In this document: one piece after another, positions 43,790 through 51,845 of the stretch | Numbering within the stretch: the stretch's first letter is position 1 | Layout: each line of letters starts with the position of its first letter | Assembly (NCBI GenBank): GCA_963742925.1 | Contig: CAVUNV010000004.1 | Location: 310,001 to 374,000 of the forward strand | Direction of reading: 5' to 3' | Length of the DNA stretch: 64,000 nucleotides | Origin: PALSA-612 sp963742925 | GTDB taxonomy: Bacteria; Actinomycetota; Thermoleophilia; Gaiellales; Gaiellaceae | Notes under the pieces: model-generated | Databases searched by the model: none | What the model saw: only the letters and a program-made list of their open reading frames with translations | Told to the model about the DNA's origin: nothing | Position numbers and translations under genes: made by a program

Positions 43790-45040
43790 AGCTTCCAGAC
43801 CTTGGGGTCGTCGCCGGCGGCGCCGGTGGCGTTCCGGAAATCGACGACGACCTTGGCCTCGCGGACGATCTGCTCGTAGTCGATCGAGGAGTGCGCCGTG
43901 ACGATCGCGACGCAGTCGTAGGCGCCGGGCTCGAGCGGCACCGAGCTCTTGCCGTCGAGCGAGGGCACGTGCGGGTCGTGGTAGGAGACGTCGGCGCCGG
44001 CGGCCTCGAGCAGCTGCATCACCTTGATCGCGGGCGACTCGCGCACGTCCGAGATGTCCGACTTGTAGGCGACGCCGAGGACGAGCACCTTCGAGCCGCT
44101 CAGGGAGCGCTGCAGGCCGTGGTTCAGCGCCTGCGAGATCAGCGAGCGGCAGTAGTACGGCATGTCCTCGTTGACCTTTCCGGCCAGCTCGATGAACTCC
44201 GTGTAGAAGCCGTACTCCCTGGCCTTCCAGGTCAGGTAGAAGGGATCGACCGGGATGCAGTGGCCGCCGAGGCCGGGTCCGGGCTTGAAGCTCATGAAGC
44301 CGAACGGCTTGGTCGCCGCCGCGTCGACGACCTCCCAGACGTCGATCCCCATCCGTGCGCAGAGCTGTGCCAGCTCGTTGACGAGCGCGATGTTGACCGA
44401 GCGGAAGATGTTCTCGAGCAGCTTGGTCAGCTCGGCGGCCTCCGGCGACGAGACGGCGTGCACCTCGTCCACCACGCCGCCGTACAGCTCTGCCGCTCTC
44501 CGGGTGCACTCGTCCGAGATGCCGCCGACGATCTTCGGCACCGTTCTCGTCGACCACGTCTCGTTCCCCGGGTCGACGCGCTCCGGCGAGAACGCGAGGT
44601 GGAAGTCCTCCCCCGCCTTCAGGCCCGAACCTTCCTCGAGGATCGGCATCACGACCTCGCGTGTCGTGCCCGGATAGGTCGTGGACTCGAGCACGACGAG
44701 CTGGCCCGCACGCAGCCGCCCGGCGATGCCGGTGACGGCGCCCAGTCACGATCGAGAGATCGGGCTCGCGCTGCTTCGTCAGCGGCGTCGCCAGCGCGAT
44801 CAGGATCGCGTCGGCCTCACGCAGGTCGTCGTAGTCGGTCGTCGCCCGGACGAGCCCGCGCTCGACGAGTGGCGCCAGCACGTCGGAGGGCACGTCCTCG
44901 ATGTGGCTCTCGCCGCGGTTGATCCCGTCGACGACGCGCTGCTCCACGTCGACGAGCACGACCTCGTGGCCGCCCTCGGCAAAAACCTGTGCGAGCGGCA
45001 GCCCCACATAGCCCGCCCCGACGATGGCCACTTTGGTCAT
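43786..45040 (-). pseudogene. UDP-HexNAc 6-dehydrogenase (WbpA/WecC type), one frameshift
   Basis: A nucleotide-sugar dehydrogenase oxidising C6 of UDP-GlcNAc or UDP-ManNAc. N-terminal loop VAIVGAGYVGLPLAQVFAEG; then a frame break near 44740-44743 (one extra C; LSIVTG joins AVTGIAGRL). The second piece has LESTTYPGTTREVV, the catalytic cysteine in GGHCIPVDPFYLTWKA, and VLVLGVAYKSDISDVRESPA. This CIPVDP-YLTWKA type is typical of WbpA/WecC. The ATG overlaps the epimerase stop. Confidence 0.83.
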
Positions 45041-46090
45041 GACGCGGCAAGGCTAGCTAGCAGGGCAGCCGCCACTCGCTCGGAGGCGTGCCCGTCGCCG
45101 TACAGCGGCGGCCGCTCGGCCGGCATCCGCGCCTTCTGGACGGCTTCGACGAGGCGATCCGGATCGTCGTCGACGAGCACGTTCGCACCCAGCTCGACGG
45201 TGTCCACCCACTCGGTCGACGGCCGTGCCGTGACGCACGGGACGCCGTACCAGTAGGCCTCCTTCTGGATGCCGCCGGAGTCCGTCACGATCACCCGGGC
45301 CTGCGAGGCGAGGGCGGCGAAGTCGAGGTACGAGAGCGGGGGGCTGATCCGGACATGTCCCGGGTCAGGCCCTCGGACCTGATCGCTTGCGGCCGTGCGC
45401 GGATGGGCCGGGAACACGACCGGCTCGTCGATCCGGGACAGGCCGTCGAGGATCCGGGCGAGCCGCGCGGGCCGACGTTCGCGTCGCGGTGCATCGTCGC
45501 GACGCACATAGCCGGCGGGTTCGAGGCCGAAGTCCGTCGAGGACGGTCGAGCGCTCCCGTGCAGCCGGCGCGAGCTGGAGACATGCGTCGTCCATCACGT
45601 CCCCGACGACCTCGATCCGGCCCTCGACACCCTCGGCCCGCAGCGTCGCGGCGCTTCGCTCGTCCGGGCAGAGGAGCAGCGCCGAGAGCCGGTCGACCTC
45701 GATCCGGTTGCGCTCCTCCGGCATGGACAGGTCGCCGCTGCGGAGCCCCGCCTCGACGTGCGCGATCGGGACGCCGGCAACTGTCGCGGCACGCGCCCCA
45801 GCAAGCGTCGAGTTCGTGTCGCCGTAGACGAGCGTCCAGTCCGGTCTGGTCTCCTCGAGCGCCGCCGCGATCCCCGGCACCATCGCGTCGACGTCGCGGG
45901 TCCGCACGTCGAGCAGGTAGTCGGCATCGCCGAGCGAGAGCTCGTCGAAGAACACCTGCGAGAGCTCGCGATCGTAGTGCTGGCCGGTGTGGAGGACGAC
46001 CTCCCGGATGCCGGCCGCGCGCAGCGCCACCGAGAGCGGCGCCGACTTGATGAACTGAGGCCGGTTCCCGACGACCGAGAGGACTCTCAC
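45037..46090 (-). pseudogene. UDP-GlcNAc 2-epimerase (WecB/WbpI type), three frame breaks
   Basis: A non-hydrolysing 2-epimerase. The first frame carries VRVLSVVGNRPQFIKSAPLS, LHTGQHYDRELS, VYGDTNSTLAGA and PIAHVEAGLRSGD. Breaks occur near 45529 (extra C), 45504 (extra C) and 45470 (one base missing); pieces between read FGLEPAGYV and VATMHRDANV. The final frame ends VVFPAHPRT, IVTDSGGIQKEAYWYGVPCVT and GANVLVDDD. Three indels within 60 bases suggest an error-prone region. A TAGGCT hexamer 7 bases before the GTG marks the operon promoter. Confidence 0.8.
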
Positions 46091-46097
46091 CGGTCCC

Positions 46098-46103
46098 AGC
46101 CTA
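46098..46103 (-). promoter_or_regulatory. -10 element of the Wbp-like operon
   Basis: TAGGCT on the minus strand, 7 bases before the GTG at 46090. A second hexamer, TAGACT at 46157-46162, faces the other way and fits as the tRNA promoter. Confidence 0.55.
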
Positions 46104-46173
46104 GAGAGCCGTGAGGTCATGCGCTTCCTGCTCGGAAGCGGCCGCCACGGCCCGGCTAGACTGGTGAGCCCGC

Positions 46174-46246
46174 GGGCCGTTAGCTCAGTTGGTAGAGCAG
46201 GGGACTCTTAATCCCAAGGTCGAAGGTTCGAATCCTTCACGGCCCA
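46174..46246 (+). tRNA. tRNA-Lys (CTT anticodon)
   Basis: A 73-base cloverleaf: acceptor GGGCCGT pairs with ACGGCCC; D-arm TAGCTCAGTTGGTAGAGCA; anticodon loop CTCTTAA with anticodon CTT; T-arm GGTTCGAATCC. Discriminator A, no encoded CCA. TAGACT lies 11 bases upstream. The 3' half is duplicated at 49182-49218, so the gene was probably used as an integration site. Confidence 0.95.
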
Positions 46247-46247
46247 T
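46211..46247 (+). repeat. Putative attachment site, left copy (tRNA-Lys 3' end)
   Basis: Exact 37-base match to 49182-49218, beginning in the anticodon stem and ending one base after the tRNA; with one mismatch it extends five bases further upstream. About 75 bases past each copy lies a GGGGGC motif. Confidence 0.65.
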
Positions 46248-46508
46248 CCTAAGAAACTCCTGCAAATCAAATATTTCTGGCCGCAGGCGTTCTCGGGTGA
46301 AGCCGGCTCTGACCGCCAAGGGGGCAACAGACGGGGCAACACGCGAGAGCACAGCCCCTCTTCTTACTTGTTCAAGTTCCCCGCGTGCGCGGGAAATGAC
46401 GTGCCTACGCATTGACGGCTGGCTCTGGCACTACAGCCATCGACGACAAGACTCAGCCTCCCGCCAGCAGAACCAACCTGCTTGGTTCCTACATCTAGGC
46501 TGTCGCCA
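46248..46508. other. Left arm of the tRNA-Lys-flanked segment, no gene seen
   Basis: No convincing gene. It holds a GGGGGCAACAGACGGGGC motif (46320-46337), also present in similar form at 49061, an AT-richer stretch just after the tRNA, and the TAGGCT hexamer (46496-46501, 7-base gap) of the sugar dehydrogenase gene at 46509. Confidence 0.5.
46496..46501 (+). promoter_or_regulatory. -10 element of the sugar dehydrogenase gene
   Basis: TAGGCT with a 7-base gap to the ATG at 46509. Confidence 0.5.
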
Positions 46509-47642
46509 ATGCGCGTTGCCGCCGTCGCCTTCTCAGCGCTTGCGCTGCTCGCCGCGGGGCCTCCGGCGAAGGCTCCCGCGCCGCGCTTCGTCCGGATTGC
46601 CGGCGGCTTCGTGCAGCCGACCTACGTCACCGCGACGCCGGGCGACGCCGGGACGCTCTATGTGGTCGAGCAACGCGGCACCGTCCAAGTCGTGCGCGGC
46701 GGGCGCATTGCGGGCAGGTTCCTCGACATCCGCGACCGCGTGCTCGACGACGGCGAGCGCGGACTGCTCGGCCTCGCCTTCCCGCCCGACTACGCCCGCA
46801 GTCACCTCTTCTACGTCGACTACAACGACTCGAGCGGGAACACGCACGTCACCGAGTTCCGGTCGAACGGCACTGTCGCCGACCCTGGGAGCGGCCGCGA
46901 CCTGCTCGTCGCCGACCAGCCCTACCCCAACCACAAGGGAGGCCAGCTGGCCTTCGACCGCAAGGGCCTCCTCTACGTCGGCCTCGGCGACGGCGGCACG
47001 AACCCGGACGACGGACCCACCGGGATCGGCGACCCGCAGAACCGCGCACAGAACCCGGACAGCCCACTCGGAAAAGTGCTGCGGATCGACCCACGCCAGC
47101 CGGAGGCGCAATGGCAGCCTGTCGCGTACGGGCTGCGGAACCCGTGGCGTTTCTCGTTCGACCGCGCCACGGGCAACCTCTGGATCGGTGACGTCGGCGC
47201 GGCACGGTACGAGGAGATCGACTTCCGCCCGGCCGCGGTCGTCGGCAGCCTCGCGAACTACGGTTGGAGCCGATACGAAGGACGAGCCTCCTACAACCCG
47301 GCAGTCGCCCTCGCCGGCGGCGCCCTCGTCTGGCCCGCGTGGACCTACCCGCACACCTACCTCGGCGGAGGCATCGAAGACGACTGCGGCGTGATCGGAG
47401 GCTACGTCTACCGCGGCACGCGCGTCCCCGCGCTCCGCGGCCGTTATGTCTTCGGCGATCTCTGCAGCGGCAAGATCTGGAGCTTCCGCGTCGGTCCCAC
47501 CGGCCGCACCTCACCCGTCCGACAGCTGCAGGGACGCGTCCCCACACTTTCGTCGTTCGGCGAAGACACACGCGGCGAGCTCTACGCACTCAGCTACCAG
47601 GGCGGCAGCCTCTACGCGCTCGCGGTCAAGCCAACGAAATGA
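46509..47642 (+). CDS. Secreted PQQ-dependent sugar dehydrogenase-like (sorbosone dehydrogenase family) protein
   Basis: A 377-residue six-bladed beta-propeller. After a signal peptide (VAAVAFSALALLAAG) come FVQPTYVTATPGDAG, VVEQRGTVQVVRGG, DDGERGLLGLAFPPDY, NHKGGQLAFDRKG with LLYVGLGDGGTNPDD, and YGLRNPWRFSFDRATGNLWI. These match soluble glucose/aldose dehydrogenases such as YliI. The histidine in PNHKGG may be the catalytic base. Cofactor and substrate are unproven. It lies inside the tRNA-flanked segment, with its own leaderless promoter. Confidence 0.85.
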   Translation: MRVAAVAFSALALLAAGPPAKAPAPRFVRIAGGFVQPTYVTATPGDAGTLYVVEQRGTVQVVRGGRIAGRFLDIRDRVLDDGERGLLGLAFPPDYARSHLFYVDYNDSSGNTHVTEFRSNGTVADPGSGRDLLVADQPYPNHKGGQLAFDRKGLLYVGLGDGGTNPDDGPTGIGDPQNRAQNPDSPLGKVLRIDPRQPEAQWQPVAYGLRNPWRFSFDRATGNLWIGDVGAARYEEIDFRPAAVVGSLANYGWSRYEGRASYNPAVALAGGALVWPAWTYPHTYLGGGIEDDCGVIGGYVYRGTRVPALRGRYVFGDLCSGKIWSFRVGPTGRTSPVRQLQGRVPTLSSFGEDTRGELYALSYQGGSLYALAVKPTK

Positions 47643-48001
47643 CGCCAGACAACACGGCCAAGGACGCCCAAGTTCTGGGTTGGGGACCGCGTGGTAGAGA
47701 GCTCCCGGAATGAGAGGTCCTAGCTCAGTGAGGATTCCGGCTGCCGCCAGCAGTTAGAGGTTCTAAGGGCCTAGCCCGGCTGGGCCGCGTGGCGGGCTTT
47801 CTTGAAGGCGATCAGGCCGCATGCGAGTTGGCAGCTCGGCTCAGGGCTGACTACAGCTAACGGTGTCTCCGATCACGGAGGCGAGCTTGGCTCCGTCGAC
47901 CTCACGATCGGTAGTAACTACGGCTCGTCGCGCCGCGGATCCTCGGATGTGGCCACGCCGGTCTTTCGGTTGTAGTCGTCCAAACAAGAGGAGGGGTCGA
48001 A
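47643..48001. other. 359-base gap with possible remnants
   Basis: No complete gene. A minus-strand open stretch near 47779-47855 reads LACGLIAFKKARHAAQPG then a stop, which could be the tail of a lost gene. GC content is lower than in neighbours. The only clear signal is AAGAGGAGGGG (from about 47985), the ribosome-binding site of the next gene. Confidence 0.35.
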
Positions 48002-48961
48002 ATGCGTCGTGTGTCGCTGCTCATTGGCGCGCTCCTCGTGACGTCACTCCTGGCAGCGTCGCTCACGGCCGCTTCCGGCGATGCCGGGAGCGCGGCGGCG
48101 ACTGTTCGCTATCGCCTCGGTGACGTCTCGCTTGCGCTGCCCGCGAACTGGACCTGGGTTGCCTGGGACAAACCCGAGGTGGGGAAGCCGTACGGAACGC
48201 TGAACGCGCTCGCCCCGGTGAAGGACTCGGCGCAGATGACGCTCGAGACGCTGCCGAACCGCACGATCAAGCAACGACCGCACGGCTCGCTGCAGACGTA
48301 CGGGCCGCAGTGGTACGCGGCGTTGAAGGCGTCCGTGCCGCAGGCATACAAGGACCACTTCCGGTGGGTCGGCGCGGGAATCGTCCGACTGCCGCACGTT
48401 CCCGCCTACCGGGTCGAGTGGTGGGCGCTCGACGGTGCGCTGAAGCCGCTCATCTTGAACGTCGCGTACCTGCTCGTGAACGACGGCGCGTACTACAACC
48501 TGTTTAATTCGTTCATCGCCTGGAACCCGACGTTCGCGAAGAAGTACAGGCCGGCGTTTGCCGCAGCAGCCAGCAGCCTGCGCTTCAGTCCTTCCACGGT
48601 CACCCTGACGGCGCCGTTGCGGCGCCTCGGATCCAACCGTGCTTGCGAGGGGAGCACCCTTCGGGTGGCGAAGGGGGGCACGCCCAGCGGAACCGTGAAG
48701 CTGCGCTACAGCGCCCGGCCGCCGCACCTCGTGCTCGACGTGATCGTCACGGGCGCCCAGCCTGCGACGAAGTACGGGGTCAACCTGCGCTGCATCTCGT
48801 ACTTCAGCCCGCTGAAGACCGACCCAGAGGGCTCGGCGAACGCCCATCAAACGACCGCGACCGTGCTGCCGCCCGGCGACTTCTCGATCGACGTCGTCGG
48901 CCCCGGGATCGAGGGAGCGGACGCCGACCTCTACAACGCCGGACCGTTCAACGTCGGGTAG
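48002..48961 (+). CDS. Secreted protein of unknown function
   Basis: 319 residues, not recognised. Signal peptide MRRVSLLIGALLVTSLLAASLT. The N-terminal domain (about 35-200) has VRYRLGDVSLALPANWTWVAW and ends in AAAASSLRFSPST, a DcrB/LpqN-like pattern. The C-terminal part (about 210-319) is beta-rich with two cysteines in SNRACEGST and VNLRCISYF. A strong GGAGG ribosome-binding site precedes the ATG, unlike the leaderless genes around. It sits within the tRNA-flanked segment. Confidence 0.7.
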   Translation: MRRVSLLIGALLVTSLLAASLTAASGDAGSAAATVRYRLGDVSLALPANWTWVAWDKPEVGKPYGTLNALAPVKDSAQMTLETLPNRTIKQRPHGSLQTYGPQWYAALKASVPQAYKDHFRWVGAGIVRLPHVPAYRVEWWALDGALKPLILNVAYLLVNDGAYYNLFNSFIAWNPTFAKKYRPAFAAAASSLRFSPSTVTLTAPLRRLGSNRACEGSTLRVAKGGTPSGTVKLRYSARPPHLVLDVIVTGAQPATKYGVNLRCISYFSPLKTDPEGSANAHQTTATVLPPGDFSIDVVGPGIEGADADLYNAGPFNVG

Positions 48962-49319
48962 TCCCCGACTGCCCACGATCCTGCGAGGTCGACGTCTACC
49001 CAACATCGGCGCAGAGCGCGGCGAGGTGATCTGATCGGGCTCGGGTACGACGGCCCACGGGGGGGCAACCTGGGGCAACACGACCCACCGAGACAAGCCG
49101 AAAGCCGGGGCGCGGGAAACGCCTGAAACGCTTGAATCCAGCTAAACCGAAACCGGCCGAGACTGCGGAGCGCTTCTCTTGATCCCAAGGTCGAAGGTTC
49201 GAATCCTTCACGGCCCATAACGCGAAGCTCCTGCAGATCCACTACTTCCGCGTGTGAGTCTCGACTTGCCGATGCGGCTACAAACCCCGGGGGCGAGCCG
49301 GACGGCGACCGGGCGGACC
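48962..49319. other. 358-base right end of the tRNA-flanked segment
   Basis: No real gene. It contains GGGGGCAACCTGGGGCAAC (49061-49079), resembling the motif near the left arm, then the second tRNA 3'-end copy (49182-49218). Bases after that copy resemble the bases after the first copy (for example GCTCCTGCAGATCC versus ACTCCTGCAAATCA), and GGGGGC recurs 72 bases later. Minus-strand reading frames through the repeat are antisense-tRNA artefacts. Confidence 0.5.
49182..49218 (+). repeat. Putative attachment site, right copy (tRNA-Lys 3' fragment)
   Basis: Exact 37-base repeat of 46211-46247 without the tRNA 5' half, 2,971 bases away. No integrase gene remains between the copies. Confidence 0.65.
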
Positions 49320-50231
49320 TCAAGAGGTCGATGCAATCGCCGCGACCTCGGCGGGCGTCAGGCGGAGCTCGGCTCCCTGCGCGAGCTCGGCCGCCTCGCG
49401 CTCGTTCCGCACACCGACGATCGCGCCCGTCACGGCGGGGTGCGAGAGCACGAACGCGATCGCCCCCTGCGCTGCCGTTCGCCGGCCGCCGCGCAGTGCA
49501 GCGCGAACGGGCTCGAGCTCGAGCCGAGCGAAGCGGTGCTTGCGTCGGAAGTCGTCCTCATCCAGTTGCCCGACCGAGAAGCCGTCCGTCAGGAAACCGC
49601 TCGCCAGCGGTGCCCAGACGATGACGCCGAGGCTGTGTTTGAGCGCGAGCGGCAGGATCGCGTCCTCGATGCCGCGCGCGAGCACGCTGTACTCGTACTG
49701 CAGCGCCGCGACCGGCCCGACCGCGAGTGCCCGCTCGACCTCCTCTGGACGGTGATTGGAGATGCCGCCATGGCGCACCGTGCCCTCGGCGATCAGCTCG
49801 AGCACCGCGCCCCACGTCTCCTCGATCGGCACGGCCGGGTCGCGATCGTGGATCTGCAGGAGATCGAGCCGCTCGACGCCGAGCCGGCTCAGGCTGCTCT
49901 CGACATCGGCTCGAATCGCCGCCGGGCGCAGGTCCATGTAATCGTCGCCGTCAGCCCGCCGCATCGTCCCGCATTTCGTGAAGACGAGCACGTCGTCGCG
50001 GCCGCGAATCGCACGCCCGACGATCTCCTCCGCCCTGCCCCAGCCGTAGAACGGGGCGGTATCGATCCAGTTCACGCCGAGGTCGAGGGCGACCTGGATC
50101 GCGCGTACTGCCTCGCCCTCGTCCTGCCGGCCCCAGTACACCCACCAGTCGGGTGAGGAGCCGATCGGCGCCGTGCCGATCCCAACCGGCGTGATCGCGA
50201 GATCGCTCTCGCCGAGAGGTCGCAACTCCAC
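49320..50231 (-). CDS. Aldo-keto reductase
   Basis: A 303-residue NAD(P)H-dependent TIM-barrel reductase: GIGTAPIGSSPDWWVYWG, WIDTAPFYGWGRAEEIVG (catalytic D and Y), VFTKCG (K), LLQIHDRDP (H), GGISNHRPEEVERAL and PAVTGAIVGVRNEREA. This resembles the oxidoreductases acting on sugars or small aldehydes; the substrate is unknown. GTG 50231 was chosen; the longer open frame upstream runs antisense to the GNAT gene and lacks similarity. Confidence 0.85.
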   Translation of the reverse strand: MELRPLGESDLAITPVGIGTAPIGSSPDWWVYWGRQDEGEAVRAIQVALDLGVNWIDTAPFYGWGRAEEIVGRAIRGRDDVLVFTKCGTMRRADGDDYMDLRPAAIRADVESSLSRLGVERLDLLQIHDRDPAVPIEETWGAVLELIAEGTVRHGGISNHRPEEVERALAVGPVAALQYEYSVLARGIEDAILPLALKHSLGVIVWAPLASGFLTDGFSVGQLDEDDFRRKHRFARLELEPVRAALRGGRRTAAQGAIAFVLSHPAVTGAIVGVRNEREAAELAQGAELRLTPAEVAAIASTS

Positions 50232-50333
50232 TGCGTCTCGTTCAACGTGGCTCCGCGAGCGTTCATGCCCAACCTTGCCCAGGCGCTTGCTCGCCCGGTG
50301 CTCTCCGGGCCTCCTCTGATATCTGTTGCGCGG

Positions 50334-50918
50334 GTGATCGTCAGGGCGTACCGAGCGTCGGATGAGGGAAGCTGGGTCAGGTGCCGCGTGCTGTCCTTTC
50401 TCGGCTCCGCGTTCTTCGACGACGTGCGCCGCGAGAAGGAGCACTACGACCGGCCGTCGATCGAGCTCGTCGCCGAAGAGGACGGTTGCGTTGTCGGGCT
50501 GCTCGACGTCGAGTGCGAGGAAGAGGACGGAGACGTGTGCTCGGATCGTCCTGGCCTCGGCGGGATGATCTGGCACGTCGCCGTGCACCCCGACTACCAA
50601 CGATGTGGGATCGCAACGGCACTGCTGCAAGAGGCGGAGTGTCGCGCGGTTGATCGACGGCTCCGGCGCTTCGAAGCGTGGACGCGAGACGACGCGCACG
50701 TTCAGCGGTGGTACGAGTCGCGTGGCTTCCGGCAGGTGGACTCGTACCTTCATGTGTACGTCGGGCTCGACGAGGGTCTCCGCGACCTCTTTCCGCCGGC
50801 AGACGGCCTACGGCCCGTGACGGCATTCGCCCACTACACCGGCGCTGAACGCGACGACGTCAGGACGCGGTTCGCACGTGTCCACGACTGCGTTCTCTAC
50901 GAGAAGCGATTCGCCTGA
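50334..50918 (+). CDS. GNAT-family N-acetyltransferase
   Basis: A 194-residue acetyltransferase: VRAYRASDEGSWVRCRVLSF, IELVAEEDGCVVGLLDVE, the acetyl-CoA loop WHVAVHPDYQRCGIATALLQ, and WYESRGFRQVDSYLHVYV. The substrate is unknown. The GTG start at 50334 gives a compact GNAT domain; an open frame reaches 50247 but adds an unlikely N-terminus. It is divergent from the aldo-keto reductase. Confidence 0.8.
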   Translation: MIVRAYRASDEGSWVRCRVLSFLGSAFFDDVRREKEHYDRPSIELVAEEDGCVVGLLDVECEEEDGDVCSDRPGLGGMIWHVAVHPDYQRCGIATALLQEAECRAVDRRLRRFEAWTRDDAHVQRWYESRGFRQVDSYLHVYVGLDEGLRDLFPPADGLRPVTAFAHYTGAERDDVRTRFARVHDCVLYEKRFA

Positions 50919-50937
50919 ATCGGTCGCACGGCGGCGG

Positions 50938-50963
50938 AAGGGGCTCCGTTGCGGGAGCCCCTT
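50938..50963. terminator. Hairpin terminator between convergent genes
   Basis: AAGGGGCTCC, loop GTTGCG, GGAGCCCCTT: a perfect 10-bp stem with A and T at its base, placed 20 bases after the GNAT stop and before the end of the convergent repeat-protein gene. It could serve both strands. Confidence 0.8.
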
Positions 50964-50999
50964 CCTGTTGCGGTCGCGCTTGTGCCAAAGGAGGAAGGC

Positions 51000-51713
51000 T
51001 CAGGCGGTTGCGACCGACCCTGTCTGCTTGCGGCCCTGACGGCCCCTCAGCGTTCCGGTAGAGATTCCGAGGAGCAGCATGATGCCGAGGGCGGCGGCGA
51101 CACCGATGCCGAAGTCTCCCCAGTTGAAGCCGGGCGACCGAGTGACGGTGACCACGGGGCTGTGGACCTGGACGGCGGAGTCGATCGTGTCCGGCGAGCG
51201 CCCATCGGCGGGAGTGACGAGCACTGCCTGTGCCGCCTGCGCCGAGTCGATGGTGTCGGGGGAGCGCCCGTCGACCGGCACGAGCGCCTGCTGCTGGGCT
51301 ACCACCGAAGCGTCCCTGGTGTCCGGCGAGCGCCCGTCGACGATGGTGACGTTGTGGGTCGACCTGGTCAGCGAGACGGCATAGGGGTACCAGCCGTCGG
51401 GCGGGCCGAATTGGGAGCTGGATCCCTGCAGAGTGCGAACAGGCTGGGCCACGAGCGCAGCGTCCCTGGTGTCCGGCGAGCGGCCGTCGACGATGGTGGC
51501 GTTGTGGCTCGCATTGGTCAGCGAGACGGCGTAGGGGTACCAGCCGTCGCGCGGGCCGTAGCTCTGGATCGTGTTCGCATTCGTGAGCGACCGAACGCTT
51601 ACGCTGCTGCCGGCGTAGCCGCGCTTCGCCTGAGCGCTTGCCGCGACCGAGAGCGCCACGACTGCGATTGCGACGATGAGTCCGAGCCTGATCTTGAAGC
51701 GCTTGCGTCTCAT
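51000..51713 (-). CDS. Membrane protein with DGRSPDT repeats, function unknown
   Basis: 237 residues, no family recognised. An N-terminal signal or anchor helix (GLIVAIAVVALSVAASAQA) precedes an extracytoplasmic region with four copies of DGRSPDT(R/I)D(A/S), two of them preceded by GPxDGWYPYAVSLT and NATIV/NVTIV. A C-terminal helix (FGIGVAAALGIMLLLGI) and a basic tail (RGRQGRK) look like a membrane anchor. The DNA repeats also, suggesting recent duplication. The ATG has a GGAGG site. It is divergent from the CRP-like gene and may be one of its targets. Confidence 0.7.
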   Translation of the reverse strand: MRRKRFKIRLGLIVAIAVVALSVAASAQAKRGYAGSSVSVRSLTNANTIQSYGPRDGWYPYAVSLTNASHNATIVDGRSPDTRDAALVAQPVRTLQGSSSQFGPPDGWYPYAVSLTRSTHNVTIVDGRSPDTRDASVVAQQQALVPVDGRSPDTIDSAQAAQAVLVTPADGRSPDTIDSAVQVHSPVVTVTRSPGFNWGDFGIGVAAALGIMLLLGISTGTLRGRQGRKQTGSVATA

Positions 51714-51805
51714 TGCCGTACCTCCTCCGATCCGATTGGCCGTTCTAACCATGTGTGCTGATTAGAGGGCACCGGGGCTCGGCGTCATCAGATTCCTGCA
51801 CGGGC

Positions 51806-51835
51806 TTGACAGAGCATGTGTGACACGGGTCACAC
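51806..51835. promoter_or_regulatory. CRP-type operator and -35 element upstream of the CRP-like gene
   Basis: GTGTGAC-ACGG-GTCACAC (51818-51835) is a perfect palindrome containing the CRP consensus TGTGA-N6-TCACA. TTGACA at 51806-51811 is a consensus -35. The operator covers the spacer toward the -10, as expected for autorepression, 10 bases before the ATG at 51846. Confidence 0.8.
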
Positions 51836-51845
51836 TTCCGCCCTG

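Noticed and set aside
46185..46412. Minus-strand reading frame with GREGFEPSTLGLRVPCSTN
   Set aside because: This is the well-known false translation of the antisense of a tRNA gene; the second copy near 48931-49323 arises from the tRNA repeat.
47643..48001. tRNA-like pieces (TAGCTCAGTGAGG) between the two island genes
   Set aside because: No acceptor stem or complete cloverleaf could be drawn.
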